From: a virus
Reading direction: 5' to 3' (one strand)
Virus record (IMG/VR): IMGVR_UViG_3300037961_005793
Location: 16,884-80,883 of that record
DNA: 64,000 bases
A program made the translations under genes and the position numbers. Within the stretch, counting starts at the first letter, position 1. Each line of letters begins with the position of its first letter. Shown piece by piece: positions 8,186-17,493 of the stretch. The notes under the pieces are model-generated. The model made no database searches. It was not told where the DNA came from and worked only from the letters and a program-made list of their open reading frames with translations.

Positions 8186-9007
8186 TTAGACCTCTTGACC
8201 GTCAGGTAAGAGGTAGTTCCGTACTCGCTCTATTCTAAGGGCTGCCTCTGGAAGTTTTGAAACTGGATAAGACGTAATTAAGTGATCCTCACGTCCTAGC
8301 ATGTCTGTGTTACCTTCTTTTGGCACAAAATCATCACATAGTTTCTGAACTTCTGGTTTATCCCAAATGTAATACTCCGCGATATTACGAAGCTTTGTTT
8401 TACGACGATCGCTGTCGCCCATCCAGCTCAAGTGCCAACCTGCATCTCGGTCGCCTACATACCAGTTATTCGTAGTAGCCCTCAACGATGAAAGAGTTCC
8501 AAAATCTCTTAGTTGACCGACAGTCGCCGCAGTGCCGCACCGCCAATCGAACTTTTCTCCTTCAGGCGAGACGAGCTGGCGGTCGGCTCTTCCGTAATGC
8601 ATAGACATAGATAATCTGACAGTCTTATCACAGTGAGTATCAACTGCTTCCTTAATCTCCTTCAGTTTTTCTGGGTTTGCGATCTCATCACAGTCACTAC
8701 ATATGAAATAAGCGTCATCGGGCAACATGAATAAACCCACACTCAGAGCATCTCGCTGTCCTCGCTCTCGTACCCATGGGTCAGGAGCTTCTTCGTAAGA
8801 AGGTAGTTCTACGTGCAGAACTTGAATCTTTTCTTCAGGCAGACCCAGTTCCTTAATGGTTTCTACGCAAGTGAATTCTTTAGGATCACCTCTGTGTGTG
8901 CGGTTTGCGTCTGTAATTAAAAAACCATCTACATGGTCTTTAAGGGTTTCTACGCGAAGCTCAAGAATCTCTCTTTCGTTGAAGTAAGGAAAGCAATCGA
9001 TCAGCAC
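8186..9007 (-). CDS. Glycosyltransferase family 17-like protein
   Basis: 273 aa, the length of a single GT17 domain. Motifs: MLIDCFPYFNEREILELR at the N-terminus, then DGFLITDANRTHRG, and a likely metal/sugar-nucleotide site in ICSDCDEIANP (DxD-type). Family 17 members add N-acetylglucosamine in beta-1,4 linkage in eukaryotes; phage and bacterial members act on unknown acceptors. The gene is inserted directly before portal in the late operon, so it is expressed with virion proteins and might glycosylate them or a host surface glycan. Confidence 0.82.
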   Translation of the reverse strand: MLIDCFPYFNEREILELRVETLKDHVDGFLITDANRTHRGDPKEFTCVETIKELGLPEEKIQVLHVELPSYEEAPDPWVRERGQRDALSVGLFMLPDDAYFICSDCDEIANPEKLKEIKEAVDTHCDKTVRLSMSMHYGRADRQLVSPEGEKFDWRCGTAATVGQLRDFGTLSSLRATTNNWYVGDRDAGWHLSWMGDSDRRKTKLRNIAEYYIWDKPEVQKLCDDFVPKEGNTDMLGREDHLITSYPVSKLPEAALRIERVRNYLLPDGQEV

Positions 9008-9037
9008 TGCGCCAAAGCTTAGTAGCAGTATGTTACC

Positions 9038-9343
9038 TCAATTTTGCTCTGCATCACCCATGGCAAAACGTTTTTTACTTCTTTCAAGAAGTAAGTTTTT
9101 CATATCTTCTGTGTCCTGATCTTCTGGAGGAATGGATTCTGTTTGAAATTGTGCAGCTCCGTCGTTAGTCGAAGGCATTTCCGGAGGTGTGGGACCACCC
9201 ACCTCTTGGTTAAAACTACTTTGTTCGTAAGACTCAAAGTCTTCAGTTACAGGTTGCTCTTGTGCTCTCTGTTTATTTGCAGCACCGACCGCCTGGGCGT
9301 ACCTCTTGGCGAGAATATTACCGAACTCTTGAAAATCGCTCAT
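9038..9343 (-). CDS. Small hydrophilic hypothetical protein
   Basis: 101 aa, rich in Gln, Glu and Ser, with an N-terminal helix (EFGNILAKRYAQAVGAANKQRAQEQ), a disordered proline-rich centre and a basic end. Its start overlaps the stop of the gene at 9343 by one base, showing operon coupling. No family recognised. It could be a scaffold accessory or small virion protein. Confidence 0.65.
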   Translation of the reverse strand: MSDFQEFGNILAKRYAQAVGAANKQRAQEQPVTEDFESYEQSSFNQEVGGPTPPEMPSTNDGAAQFQTESIPPEDQDTEDMKNLLLERSKKRFAMGDAEQN

Positions 9344-9630
9344 TAGTAAAGAACGACAACGCCGTTAACAGATCCGCCACTTAATGTTACGGCACCCCAC
9401 TCCAGCTGCATGTCACCAGCAACATTTTCTACGTGGAGGTACTCGTTAACAGCCATGTCGTTTAAGCGAACATAAAAGTCATCAGTTCCGGGGGTGCTTT
9501 TTGATTCAACAAAAAGTGCCCTACAAGTACCAAAAGTCGTCTCACCGTCAGCAGGCGTCCAAACAAACCCACTACACATCGGCAGTCGAGAAGTCTGTCC
9601 GTATACCGTCCCAAAAGCGCGGATGTCCAT
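9343..9630 (-). CDS. Small beta-rich virion-type protein
   Basis: 95 aa with alternating hydrophobic residues and no long helix; it ends in a strand (VNGVVVLY). Its residues DDFYVRLNDMAVNEYLHVENV are of the kind found in head-fibre or decoration proteins. It is translationally coupled to the gene at 9038. Family unknown to me. Confidence 0.65.
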   Translation of the reverse strand: MDIRAFGTVYGQTSRLPMCSGFVWTPADGETTFGTCRALFVESKSTPGTDDFYVRLNDMAVNEYLHVENVAGDMQLEWGAVTLSGGSVNGVVVLY

Positions 9631-9647
9631 GAAGGATTATTTTTTTA

Positions 9648-9863
9648 TCAGTCTAACGTGCTTATTTCGATAAGTTTACTCAAGTACCACTGAGCTTTTT
9701 TCAGGTCCTCTACTCCGTTCTTGTGTTGAAACCGCCAGAGGTATTTAAAGCAAGAGAGGTGGCAAAAAGACTTGACCCCTTCAACACCTGCTGCTGACAT
9801 CATCGCGTCTATGCACTCGATGTCACCTTGTGAGTAGTGTGCGGGATGGTTTACTGCTTCCAT
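9648..9863 (-). CDS. DUF3310 family protein
   Basis: 71 aa. It opens with NHPAHYSQGDIECIDAM, the signature of DUF3310 (short phage proteins sometimes annotated as nucleotide-kinase-like), followed by CFKYLWRFQHKNGVEDLKKA and a final helix. The function of this family is not established. The start shares one base with the stop of the glycosyltransferase at 9863. Its position among late genes is slightly unusual because DUF3310 genes usually lie with nucleotide-metabolism or early genes. Confidence 0.85.
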   Translation of the reverse strand: MEAVNHPAHYSQGDIECIDAMMSAAGVEGVKSFCHLSCFKYLWRFQHKNGVEDLKKAQWYLSKLIEISTLD

Positions 9864-10735
9864 TACGTCAAAAACATGTTTTCGGTATGAATGGTATCTG
9901 ATCCTTCGTATAAAGCAGGGGAGTATTTAACATCAAGATGTCTAACCAAACCGCACGGGTGAATCTGAACTGAATCACCGCATTTAATTAACGGCACAAC
10001 TCGACGGTGCTCTTGGTTCGGTTTCAAACCCTCAAAAGCTAAACCCATAGAACTTCGGTCAGCGATCGGCCAGTTACGTTTGCCGACCACACGGTGACTC
10101 AGTTGAGGATGACAGCTTTCACTTTTTATATATTTCTCAGCATCTTCCTGGTCGAGAATCATCAAACCTGCGTAAGGGTTGCCTAGAGATGTGAAGCCAA
10201 TAAAGTTCTTGTCGTTTGGCGTCAGTATCGTCCCGCATTCGTAAGGGATATCACCCCACACATCGGGGGTAAGTCCATAAAGGTCCCACTTTTTGTAATT
10301 ATCAAAAGGTATATCTAGATCTCTGTACTCTTCATATCGGCAAAAACCAGGCTCAAGATTTAAAGGTTTGAGCACATCTTTGTAATCACGCCAGTAGACG
10401 AACTGTTTAGAGCCAAAGAGCATATCATTTTCTGAATACATATAAAAGTCATATTTTTTATCTCTTACTGCTTTTACAAAACTGGGTTTGTGAGCCCAAC
10501 AAAGTGCGAAGCCTGCGTAGGACTCATCTGCGACTGTGAAGCTAACCCTGTCGAGGTGAACATGACTTCCAACAATTAAAGAGAATTCGTCAAGATCATA
10601 CGAGTGCTCGTGATCGATGAAAAACTCTACATAAACCCTCAGAGGTAGAGTTTCGTAAGCTCGTAGGGCAGCAAGTGTCTTCTCGATACGAGCAAGGGGG
10701 TTGTGGGCAGTGACGGCTATATAAATAGATTGCAT
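9863..10735 (-). CDS. Putative GT-A type glycosyltransferase
   Basis: 290 aa. The N-terminus (SIYIAVTAHNPLARIEKTLAAL) is like the first beta strand and helix of GT-A glycosyltransferases, and FYMYSENDMLFG at about residue 100 provides a DxD-like acidic cluster. The C-terminal half has conserved-looking HPQLSHRVVGKRNWP and HPCGLVRHLDVKYSPAL. It immediately follows terminase (one-base overlap) and is coupled to DUF3310. The acceptor is unknown. The glycosyltransferase call rests on the N-terminal pattern and acidic motif only. Confidence 0.6.
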   Translation of the reverse strand: MQSIYIAVTAHNPLARIEKTLAALRAYETLPLRVYVEFFIDHEHSYDLDEFSLIVGSHVHLDRVSFTVADESYAGFALCWAHKPSFVKAVRDKKYDFYMYSENDMLFGSKQFVYWRDYKDVLKPLNLEPGFCRYEEYRDLDIPFDNYKKWDLYGLTPDVWGDIPYECGTILTPNDKNFIGFTSLGNPYAGLMILDQEDAEKYIKSESCHPQLSHRVVGKRNWPIADRSSMGLAFEGLKPNQEHRRVVPLIKCGDSVQIHPCGLVRHLDVKYSPALYEGSDTIHTENMFLT

Positions 10736-12255
10736 CAGTACTCGACGTTGTAGTTGCCTCGTCTTTGGAGGTAGTTAATCAGATGCGTGTAAGCATCGAG
10801 CAAGTCATCGTGAGATGTTGCACCGACGTTCACGATCTGATCCATTAAAGCATCGAACTTACGGTATTTATTAAAGGTAACTTTTTTGTTTTCTAAAATT
10901 CCAAGGGTGCCTCTGAACCTGGCGATCTTGTCGCCCCTAAACCCTTTAACTTCGTGGATATTTAAGTTGCTTAACCCTCGCTCAACAAGAAGCACACGTT
11001 TTAAATCCGCCGCAAGTGACGCCTGATATGCAACTGCTTCAACTACAAGTGTGATTGTTGAGTAAGTCGGAAAATACTGATCACCTTGTAGCTCTAGGAT
11101 TCCCCATTCCACAAGCATGTCGCACAGCAAATCGATTTTTTCTAAGTTTCCAATCGACCTGACCTGATGAGAGTCGATAATGAAATATTTATCCTTTAGT
11201 CGTCCTCCTAGAACAAAAGCTGTGTAGTCAGAAGTCTCATTCTTACTAGCTGACAAGTCGATACCGACTGCAAGGGTGTCGAACTCAGTTTCAACTTCGC
11301 CTTTAACAAGAAGATCAGGTGAAAGAACAAGATCAGATGTCATCACCGGCTGTTGCTGATACTGGTAAGCAAACGCAACAGGATCTAATTCTTTTTGACC
11401 CATAAGGTAACTAACAGACCATTGCTCAGGCCAATAACTGACAGGTTCACCTTGTTTGTCGTACGTAAGGGCCTCCTGAGCCACCTGTTTCCAGCCTTTT
11501 TTAGGGATAAACATGGTCTTGTGGATATCCAAAGGATGGAATCTCGTGCCTAGACAAATCGAACGGCCACCCTCAAAAACAATCGGAGCGATAACTGACG
11601 ACCAGTTGTTATTCATCTCTTCCCGTACAGCGGGGTTTTTGATGTCAGAGCTTGATTTAATGGGGTCATCCACGATCACGAGGTGTGCCCTTTTCGAGGT
11701 AATAGATCCTCGAAGACCTGCTGCACGAAGTGTGAATTCTTCATCACCGATCCTGTCGATTCCGGCGTAGTCAAAGTCGATTGACCAACCGATGTCGCTC
11801 TGCATACCTGCTTTGAGCTTTACCTTTGGAAATATTTTTTTAAACGTGGATGAGTCGATGATCTGCTTGATGATTCGACTCTTGGGGATAGCAGTAGCGA
11901 TGTTGTAAGAACAATAGATAATCTGCAGAGGACGTTGTGCAGTTGTGTGCTTACCGATAACCCAAGCTGTAAATAGGTTAAGGACAGTCGATTTAGCCGA
12001 ACCTCGGGGGCTCAGAATATCAAGATTTGGCCCTGCGATATCTATTAGATATTTATTGCTGTCTCCTGTAATCAGTTCCTGATGCCACTCCAGCATATGC
12101 TTCGCTGGAGGTTTATCAAGAAGTGTACAGAATGTCAAAAAGTCATCCTGAGCACGATGAAAAACACTATCTATCGCAGAGTCATTACTATCGATAGCCC
12201 TTTGTGCTCGTGCTTTAAGAGCACGTCGATATGCGTAAGTTTCTCTACTAGGCAT
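10735..12255 (-). CDS. terL: Terminase large subunit (DNA packaging ATPase-nuclease)
   Basis: 506 aa, normal length. ATPase: Walker A in LSPRGSAKSTVLNLF near residue 83, Walker B in AHLVIVDDPIKSS near 195, and the coupling region CLGTRFHPLDIHKTM. Nuclease: RNase H-like start at LAVGIDLSASKNETSDYTAF near residue 325 (first catalytic Asp) and further acids in TLVVEAVAYQAS and SHDDLLDAYTHL. It drives packaging into the portal and cuts concatemers. It diverges from the glycosyltransferase gene at 12301 across a 45-bp gap. Confidence 0.95.
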   Translation of the reverse strand: MPSRETYAYRRALKARAQRAIDSNDSAIDSVFHRAQDDFLTFCTLLDKPPAKHMLEWHQELITGDSNKYLIDIAGPNLDILSPRGSAKSTVLNLFTAWVIGKHTTAQRPLQIIYCSYNIATAIPKSRIIKQIIDSSTFKKIFPKVKLKAGMQSDIGWSIDFDYAGIDRIGDEEFTLRAAGLRGSITSKRAHLVIVDDPIKSSSDIKNPAVREEMNNNWSSVIAPIVFEGGRSICLGTRFHPLDIHKTMFIPKKGWKQVAQEALTYDKQGEPVSYWPEQWSVSYLMGQKELDPVAFAYQYQQQPVMTSDLVLSPDLLVKGEVETEFDTLAVGIDLSASKNETSDYTAFVLGGRLKDKYFIIDSHQVRSIGNLEKIDLLCDMLVEWGILELQGDQYFPTYSTITLVVEAVAYQASLAADLKRVLLVERGLSNLNIHEVKGFRGDKIARFRGTLGILENKKVTFNKYRKFDALMDQIVNVGATSHDDLLDAYTHLINYLQRRGNYNVEY

Positions 12256-12300
12256 TTTCTTAAGACTGCTCGTATACTGTTAGCGAAATTCTAACTCTGT

Positions 12301-13467
12301 ATGGCAAAGATACTCTGGTACGGTGATGCTGTTTCTAATACTGGCTTCGCTCGTGTAACCCATAGCGTTCTGAACCATTTAAAGAAAGATAATGAAGTCG
12401 TGGTGTATGGAATTAACTACCAAGGAGATCCTCACGACTATCCATTCAAAATTTACCCTGCATCAGCCCACAACCCTGGAGATCGCTTCGGGGTGGGACG
12501 CATTCAGCAAATTGTTGAAAAAGAAAAACCTGACTTCTTTATCTGTTTAAACGACATCTGGATCTGTAACCAGATCTGGGAACGCATTCACTTTCTCAAG
12601 GCTCAGTTCGACTTTAAATTTATTGCATACTTCCCTACCGATTCTGAGTGGTATCCGATGCCTATGCTTCGGTACATCAAAGACTGGGATTTTGCGATCA
12701 CCTTTACCATTGAGCAAGCTCAACGCTTGATGGCCCACGGAGTTCAACCCAAGAAAATGGGAGTGGTTCCCCATGGGCTAGACCGTGACAAGTTCTTTGA
12801 GATCGATCAAACCGAAGCTCGCAAACGTCTCGGATTACCTCAAGACAAATTCATTGTCTTCAACGGCAACCGTAATCAGCCACGTAAATGTATCGACCAG
12901 ACAATTAAGGCGTTTGCTGAGTTCTGTGTAGATAAAGAAGATGCTCTTCTCTACCTAAACATGGCTGAGAAAGACCTTGGCTGGCACATTAAAGAACTGC
13001 TTGAAACAGAGCTTCGTAGACGAGGGGTAGACCCGACTCAACGAGTGGCTTTGACTCCAAATATGAATTATCACGCTGCTCCACCAGACGAAGCACTTAA
13101 TCTCATCTACAACGCTTGCGACGTTGGTATTAACACCGCAAACGGTGAAGGCTGGGGTTTAGTTCCTTTCGAACACGCGATGTGTCGTAAAGCGCAAGTA
13201 GTGCCTAACCATACTTCCTGTAAGGACATCTGGAACGGAAGCGCATTACTTATTGATATCGGAGCCTGGGTAAACGACAAAGATCTAAACGTTGAGCGCG
13301 GCATTATCGACTACAAGCATGCCGCAAAACTACTGACAGATCTTTACGAGGACGAAACCTATCGCCAAAAAGTTGCAGACGATTGTTACAGAGTGACCCA
13401 AAACCCCCAGTACCGCTGGGAAGCTGTTGCTGAAGGTTTTGCCAAAGCTATGGAGGTGCTCAAGTGA
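12301..13467 (+). CDS. GT4-like (GT-B fold) glycosyltransferase
   Basis: 388 aa. N-terminal domain begins MAKILWYGDAVSNTGFARVTHSVL; the linker has VPHGLDRDKFFE; the C-terminal domain has FNGNRNQPRKCIDQTIKAFAEF and the donor-site region INTANGEGWGLVPFEHAMC, where E-G-x-G-L-x-x-F-E matches the GT4 pattern. It likely transfers a sugar from a nucleotide donor. It is read opposite to terminase, with a TATACT hexamer at about 12281 as possible -10 element, and overlaps the start of the next gene by 4 nt, forming a two-gene unit. Confidence 0.88.
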   Translation: MAKILWYGDAVSNTGFARVTHSVLNHLKKDNEVVVYGINYQGDPHDYPFKIYPASAHNPGDRFGVGRIQQIVEKEKPDFFICLNDIWICNQIWERIHFLKAQFDFKFIAYFPTDSEWYPMPMLRYIKDWDFAITFTIEQAQRLMAHGVQPKKMGVVPHGLDRDKFFEIDQTEARKRLGLPQDKFIVFNGNRNQPRKCIDQTIKAFAEFCVDKEDALLYLNMAEKDLGWHIKELLETELRRRGVDPTQRVALTPNMNYHAAPPDEALNLIYNACDVGINTANGEGWGLVPFEHAMCRKAQVVPNHTSCKDIWNGSALLIDIGAWVNDKDLNVERGIIDYKHAAKLLTDLYEDETYRQKVADDCYRVTQNPQYRWEAVAEGFAKAMEVLK

Positions 13468-14576
13468 CTCAGCAAGCACGTTACGAGACTATGCTCAGCT
13501 ACGTCGAGCACCCGGTCGACATTCGTTCAGGGTCAGGGTATCCCACGGTTTATCAGCAAGCGTCGGACATCGGAGGTACGTTCACACGTATCAAATACGG
13601 TCTGCCTGATCAATCAGTAGCAAACTTCAGTCCCTGTTTAATTTCTCACAAGGGTCATCGCTTGATCACCTGGAGAAACCAACCAGAGGCTTTCACATTT
13701 AGGCACGACAGCAAATATTTTTACTACAACAACACTCCTACTGAGGTTTATGTTGGTGAGTTGATCGGGGACGAAACAATTATCGGAGCGAAGAAAATTC
13801 GCGAAAATCCTCATCGGCTTAGCTACGAGGATCCACGTCTCTTTATCGCTCCTGACGACAATCTCTACTTGCAGTTCATCACGAGTTCCTACGCAAGCAA
13901 GTACGACTCATCAAAGCACAAAATGGTGAATCAACCAAAAGTGTGTGTAGGGCGTGTGGACGACTTCGGTAAAGTCGTTGACTGTGTTTACCCACCAGCA
14001 GGAGATAACCTTACTGAAGGTAAACCTGAGAAGAACTGGTGTTTTTTCAGCGAAGATCAAAATCTTCGTCTGCTTTATTCGACGATCCCTCTAACGATCA
14101 AAACCCCTGGACAACCCGACAAAACTATCGATTCAAGTAGCCTTAAAAAGGTTACTGGAGAGTATCCAACTTTTAATTCTACATCACCCATCAAAATCGG
14201 CAACGAATGGCTCGTATTTTTTCACTGGAAATATATGGCCTTCGACAGCAAACATCAGATTACATACCTTCTGTACCACTTAGGAGCGTATACGCTTGAC
14301 GAAAACTTTACCAAAATTACTCGTCAATGCACTGAAGCCCTATTTAGCGGTTCTACAAACGACCGTTTGACCTGGTGGACAGACGTTACAGGGCGTCCAA
14401 TCTCTAAACAACCCGCTTGTGTGCTGCCTTTTGGAGGTATTTATAACGAAGAAGACGACGAGATTGAACTAGCTCTTGGGGTCAACGACTCCTTCATGGG
14501 TATCTTCAAGTGCCCCCTCGTCAACATTCTCGCTCTCCTGGAGCCCACGGAAGTAGGCACAAATGAGATCTCTTAG
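13464..14576 (+). CDS. GH130/GH43-like five-bladed beta-propeller protein
   Basis: 370 aa from a GTG overlapping the previous stop (GTGA). The motifs RLSYEDPRLFIAPD and EKNWCFFSED resemble the conserved EDPR and KNW blocks of glycoside hydrolase family 130 and related propellers; later repeats such as SPIKIGNEWLVFFHWKY look like further blades. Family 130 enzymes phosphorolyse or transfer beta-mannosides; related propellers are found beside glycosyltransferases. Here it is coupled to a GT4 gene, so both may build or trim one glycan. Enzymatic activity is not proven by motif alone. Confidence 0.65.
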   Translation: MTQQARYETMLSYVEHPVDIRSGSGYPTVYQQASDIGGTFTRIKYGLPDQSVANFSPCLISHKGHRLITWRNQPEAFTFRHDSKYFYYNNTPTEVYVGELIGDETIIGAKKIRENPHRLSYEDPRLFIAPDDNLYLQFITSSYASKYDSSKHKMVNQPKVCVGRVDDFGKVVDCVYPPAGDNLTEGKPEKNWCFFSEDQNLRLLYSTIPLTIKTPGQPDKTIDSSSLKKVTGEYPTFNSTSPIKIGNEWLVFFHWKYMAFDSKHQITYLLYHLGAYTLDENFTKITRQCTEALFSGSTNDRLTWWTDVTGRPISKQPACVLPFGGIYNEEDDEIELALGVNDSFMGIFKCPLVNILALLEPTEVGTNEIS

Positions 14577-14684
14577 CTCGTTATAGCGTAAGTACCAGTC
14601 AGGTATGAGACCATAGTGGGGTAGACACTCTCTATCCCACTCTGTGTTCTCGATGTAATCGATAATTTCTTGACGACTGCTCAA
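14469..14684 (-). CDS. Small hypothetical protein, coupled to upstream gene
   Basis: 71 aa. It would start at a TTG that overlaps the stop of the gene at 14681 (TTGA). The protein is acidic, with plausible sequence (PHYGLIPDWYLRYNELRDL), and antisense to the last 108 nt of the propeller gene. A convergent overlap of this size is unusual, so the last third may not be under protein-level selection. Confidence 0.5.
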   Translation of the reverse strand: MSSRQEIIDYIENTEWDRECLPHYGLIPDWYLRYNELRDLICAYFRGLQESENVDEGALEDTHEGVVDPKS

Positions 14685-15205
14685 GACTTCTCTTCACGCT
14701 CGATAGTCGACCAAACCACTAACGAGGCGTCCTCTAACAGGGATGCCACGGTTGGGGCGTCTTCGAAACTATTCAGAAGCTCACGTAAACAACGATCCGC
14801 ACCAGCAAGCAAAAGACCGCGACGATCAAGACCGTCAGTGAGCTGTCGTACGGCCTGAATATGTGATCTGAGTTCTTTTTGAAGTACGCTGATTTTCGTC
14901 GCTGCTGTGGCATGGTCGAGCATCCCTGTAAGGGTCATCTGCCTTACGTTATCGATATCGGTTTTCAAGGAATCGATCTCGATTAACAAGACCTTGCGTA
15001 AATCCTGCTTTGGGTACTTCTCTTGAATCCAAGCAGTGATATCTGCAATCGAGCCCTCGTACGAAGGGCGCATGAAACGAGCATACAAATAAGACTCAAT
15101 ATCACTCGTCGCGTTCTTTGCGTAGTGAAGAAAAGAGTCTTTTTGGGTTTTGTCGAGCGACTGCAGCCAGTCAGCCACAGTGGCTTGAACTTCAGTATCG
15201 ATCAT
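14681..15205 (-). CDS. Helical hypothetical protein upstream of terminase region
   Basis: 174 aa, almost wholly alpha-helical and charged, with a coiled-coil-like centre (VLLIEIDSLKTDIDNVRQMT and AATKISVLQKELRSHIQAV). Size, helical content and location in the packaging/virion block are compatible with a small terminase subunit, but I see no clear helix-turn-helix, so this is only a possibility. It overlaps the gene at 15202 by 4 nt. Confidence 0.65.
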   Translation of the reverse strand: MIDTEVQATVADWLQSLDKTQKDSFLHYAKNATSDIESYLYARFMRPSYEGSIADITAWIQEKYPKQDLRKVLLIEIDSLKTDIDNVRQMTLTGMLDHATAATKISVLQKELRSHIQAVRQLTDGLDRRGLLLAGADRCLRELLNSFEDAPTVASLLEDASLVVWSTIEREEKS

Positions 15206-16020
15206 GCAAAGAAGTTGTGACCCGACATTGCCCTAGCCTGAGCATCTCTACGAAGATTAATAGTGGCGGCAGTGTTTCCCCTAATCAAAGCAAGTTTACC
15301 TTTGACGTTTGCTTGGTTACGCGTCAGATCACTAACGGTTTGGGCGTCGTTAAGAGCAAGGGCACCTGCAATACGTTGTGCGCCTGTCGCCAGATTACCT
15401 TCTGTAACTGCCCTGGTGCCCATCGCATAGTTCAAAGCATCAGCATATTTCTGGGCAATGTTGAGCTTGGCTCCTTCTTGTGCAGCTTTAATGCCTAAGT
15501 TGGTGCCTCCGAGAGCTTCGGCTAAACGATTATCTGCATTGAGAGAATCCGAAGCTGCTCTCGAAGCAAACGTTGGATTAAGCATCTCAGATGCCGTCTT
15601 CATCTGGCCGACTTCTGTCGCCAATGAACGACCAGCATCCAACATGCCCATAACTTCTCGCATCTGCCCTTGACGAGCAGCTTGAGAATCCGTGGCAGCA
15701 TCTTTGAGAATGGTCTTTTGACCAGAACTCAAACCTTCAAAATAAGTGCCTAAGGCACCCATGTTTGCACCTTGTTGCTGTGCAAAACGTTGAGCTGCAA
15801 GAGTGAGCGGTACGTTAGCTGCTGCAGCTTGAGCACCATAGAGTGTAAAGTATTCACCAGGAATAGCGGCTTGAGCACCACCTCCTCCTCCACCGCTAGG
15901 AGAACTACCGCCGCCCCCACCGAGACCGCCGCTAAGTGCGCCTACTACAGCTCCGCCAGGGCCACCTGAAAGAAACCCGGTAGCACCACCGAAAAGTGCG
16001 CCAGGAAGATTGAAACCCAT
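15202..16020 (-). CDS. Glycine-rich internal virion / ejection-type protein
   Basis: 272 aa. The first 60 residues are a glycine-zipper-like hydrophobic stretch (GALFGGATGFLSGGPGGAVVG) and a poly-Gly segment; the rest is a long Ala/Gln-rich helix. Such a membrane-active head plus helical body is typical of podovirus internal core or ejection proteins that cross the host envelope, but no family motif is visible. It is tightly packed with similar genes from 15.2 to 18 kb. Confidence 0.65.
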   Translation of the reverse strand: MGFNLPGALFGGATGFLSGGPGGAVVGALSGGLGGGGGSSPSGGGGGGAQAAIPGEYFTLYGAQAAAANVPLTLAAQRFAQQQGANMGALGTYFEGLSSGQKTILKDAATDSQAARQGQMREVMGMLDAGRSLATEVGQMKTASEMLNPTFASRAASDSLNADNRLAEALGGTNLGIKAAQEGAKLNIAQKYADALNYAMGTRAVTEGNLATGAQRIAGALALNDAQTVSDLTRNQANVKGKLALIRGNTAATINLRRDAQARAMSGHNFFA

Positions 16021-16022
16021 GA

Positions 16023-16730
16023 TTAGTTAACCGCTTGACCAGGTTGGAAAGCACGCATCGCAGAGTCAGATGCGACGTTTAATGCACTTAAAACGTTAGC
16101 GTTAGGAGTCGCAGCGAGATAAGCGGTGTTCATCATGGCTGTTGCCATGACGGTGTTGGCGCGAATCTTCTCTTGCTGGATCTTGCGCCACCCGTCGATC
16201 ACATCACGACGAGTCTTCTCCCTCATCTGACCCATCTGGGCCTTTGAAAGAAGATCGGTGGCGTACGCTAATTCCTGTTGCCTACGACGCATTGCGTCGT
16301 CTAGGTATTCAGGAGAAGTAATTCGGTCTTGTCGTTGACCTCTTTGTCGTATTTCTTCTCGAAGAACATCAACTAAACCACCCAACCCATTGGTTGTGGG
16401 TTGCGGCTGATCACCCGGTAATCTTGTTGTCCGTTGTGGTTCAATCTTTGAGGAGCCTGTATAAGGATCTACCGGTAATGTTTGTGCAGGAGCAGGAATT
16501 AACTCACCTTTTTCTAAACGCTCTAGCTTACCGCGTACACTTTCAGCTCCTCCAGGGAGAAAACCGCCAAAAACATTTTTATCTAATTGACCGTAACCAC
16601 GTTCGATAGCCCGCTCAACCCCCTCGGGCAAAAATTTGAAGCCGTAGCGAGTAGGATCGAGCGGGTTATCTCCCATAGCCTCAGCCACGGAAGCAGCAAA
16701 AACTTGAGGGAGTCCTTCGTAAGTTGCCAT
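16023..16730 (-). CDS. Virion-associated hypothetical protein
   Basis: 235 aa, helical with a proline-rich central linker. The last 90 residues form a basic/Gln-rich helix (DDAMRRRQQELAYATDLLSKAQ) and an Ala/Met-rich end. Composition resembles its neighbours, suggesting one set of internal virion proteins. Gap to the next gene is 2 nt. Confidence 0.65.
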   Translation of the reverse strand: MATYEGLPQVFAASVAEAMGDNPLDPTRYGFKFLPEGVERAIERGYGQLDKNVFGGFLPGGAESVRGKLERLEKGELIPAPAQTLPVDPYTGSSKIEPQRTTRLPGDQPQPTTNGLGGLVDVLREEIRQRGQRQDRITSPEYLDDAMRRRQQELAYATDLLSKAQMGQMREKTRRDVIDGWRKIQQEKIRANTVMATAMMNTAYLAATPNANVLSALNVASDSAMRAFQPGQAVN

Positions 16731-16735
16731 AATAT

Positions 16736-17257
16736 TCAGAAACCTCTGCTTAAGTTTGCAAGTGCCTGATTAGATCCTACTGGATCTTGAGCTAAAACTT
16801 TATTAATTGCAGTTTGAAGAGTTCTTTCTCCTTCTTGGCCCAAGTTTCCGAGAGTAGCAATGCCTTGACCGATATTCAGCTGTTCACCTTTAACGCGGGC
16901 GAGGTAGGCTTCTCGACGCGCAGCTTCTTCAAGAGCAGCGTTATTACGCGCAATAGTTGTATCTAAGATCTGGTCAGCATCCAAGTATTCATAATTTGCT
17001 CCCATAGCATTGGCTGCTGCCCGAAGTTTATTTTGTTTTTCAACAAACTGGTATAAACCCAAAACATCAGACTGTGGAATAGTAAACTTACTTGCCGTAC
17101 CTACTTGTGCCGGGGTGGAACGTAAAGCGCCTCCCTGACCAAAAAGCCCTTGGATTAAAGCTGCAGCCAGTGTGCTTCCACCTAAGGAATTTAAAAGACC
17201 AGCTTTAGTTAAGCCAGCAGCAGGAAGAGCAGGAAGGGCAGCAGCAGGACCAGGCAT
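16736..17257 (-). CDS. Virion-associated hypothetical protein with hydrophobic N-terminus
   Basis: 173 aa. Residues 1-45 are Ala/Leu/Gly-rich (PAAALPALPAAGLTKAGLLN and STLAAALIQGLFG), possibly membrane-inserting; the remainder is an amphipathic helical region. Start overlaps the stop of the gene at 17257 by one base. I infer an ejection or internal role from composition and neighbours. Confidence 0.65.
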   Translation of the reverse strand: MPGPAAALPALPAAGLTKAGLLNSLGGSTLAAALIQGLFGQGGALRSTPAQVGTASKFTIPQSDVLGLYQFVEKQNKLRAAANAMGANYEYLDADQILDTTIARNNAALEEAARREAYLARVKGEQLNIGQGIATLGNLGQEGERTLQTAINKVLAQDPVGSNQALANLSRGF

Positions 17258-17493
17258 TAGTTCACTCCAGGTTTGTCGTACTGTGTTCCGCTAAGCGGTT
17301 TCTTTATCGATTTTAAGTCATTTTCACCAGGAAGCATCGGCGCAACTTGGGATTCCCTCTGCTGTCTAGAAGCAATAGCAGCTGTTTGTGGGAAGTTAGA
17401 AGCTAGATAACGACGTAAGAAGTCACCAGCATCCACACCGGGAACGTTGTTTCGAATGTCCCGTTCGCGTAGTTGTTGTTCGCGGTGGTTCAT
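17257..17493 (-). CDS. Small hypothetical protein of the virion cluster
   Basis: 78 aa, starting with a basic helix (NHREQQLRERDIRNN) and ending in a disordered proline-containing tail. It shares one base with each neighbour, so it is part of a translationally coupled chain (14681 to 18264). No family recognised. Confidence 0.6.
   Translation of the reverse strand: MNHREQQLRERDIRNNVPGVDAGDFLRRYLASNFPQTAAIASRQQRESQVAPMLPGENDLKSIKKPLSGTQYDKPGVN

Noticed and set aside
14681-15205. Firm call of this gene as the small terminase subunit
   Set aside because: Helical and well placed, but no helix-turn-helix can be seen and several neighbours have similar composition.
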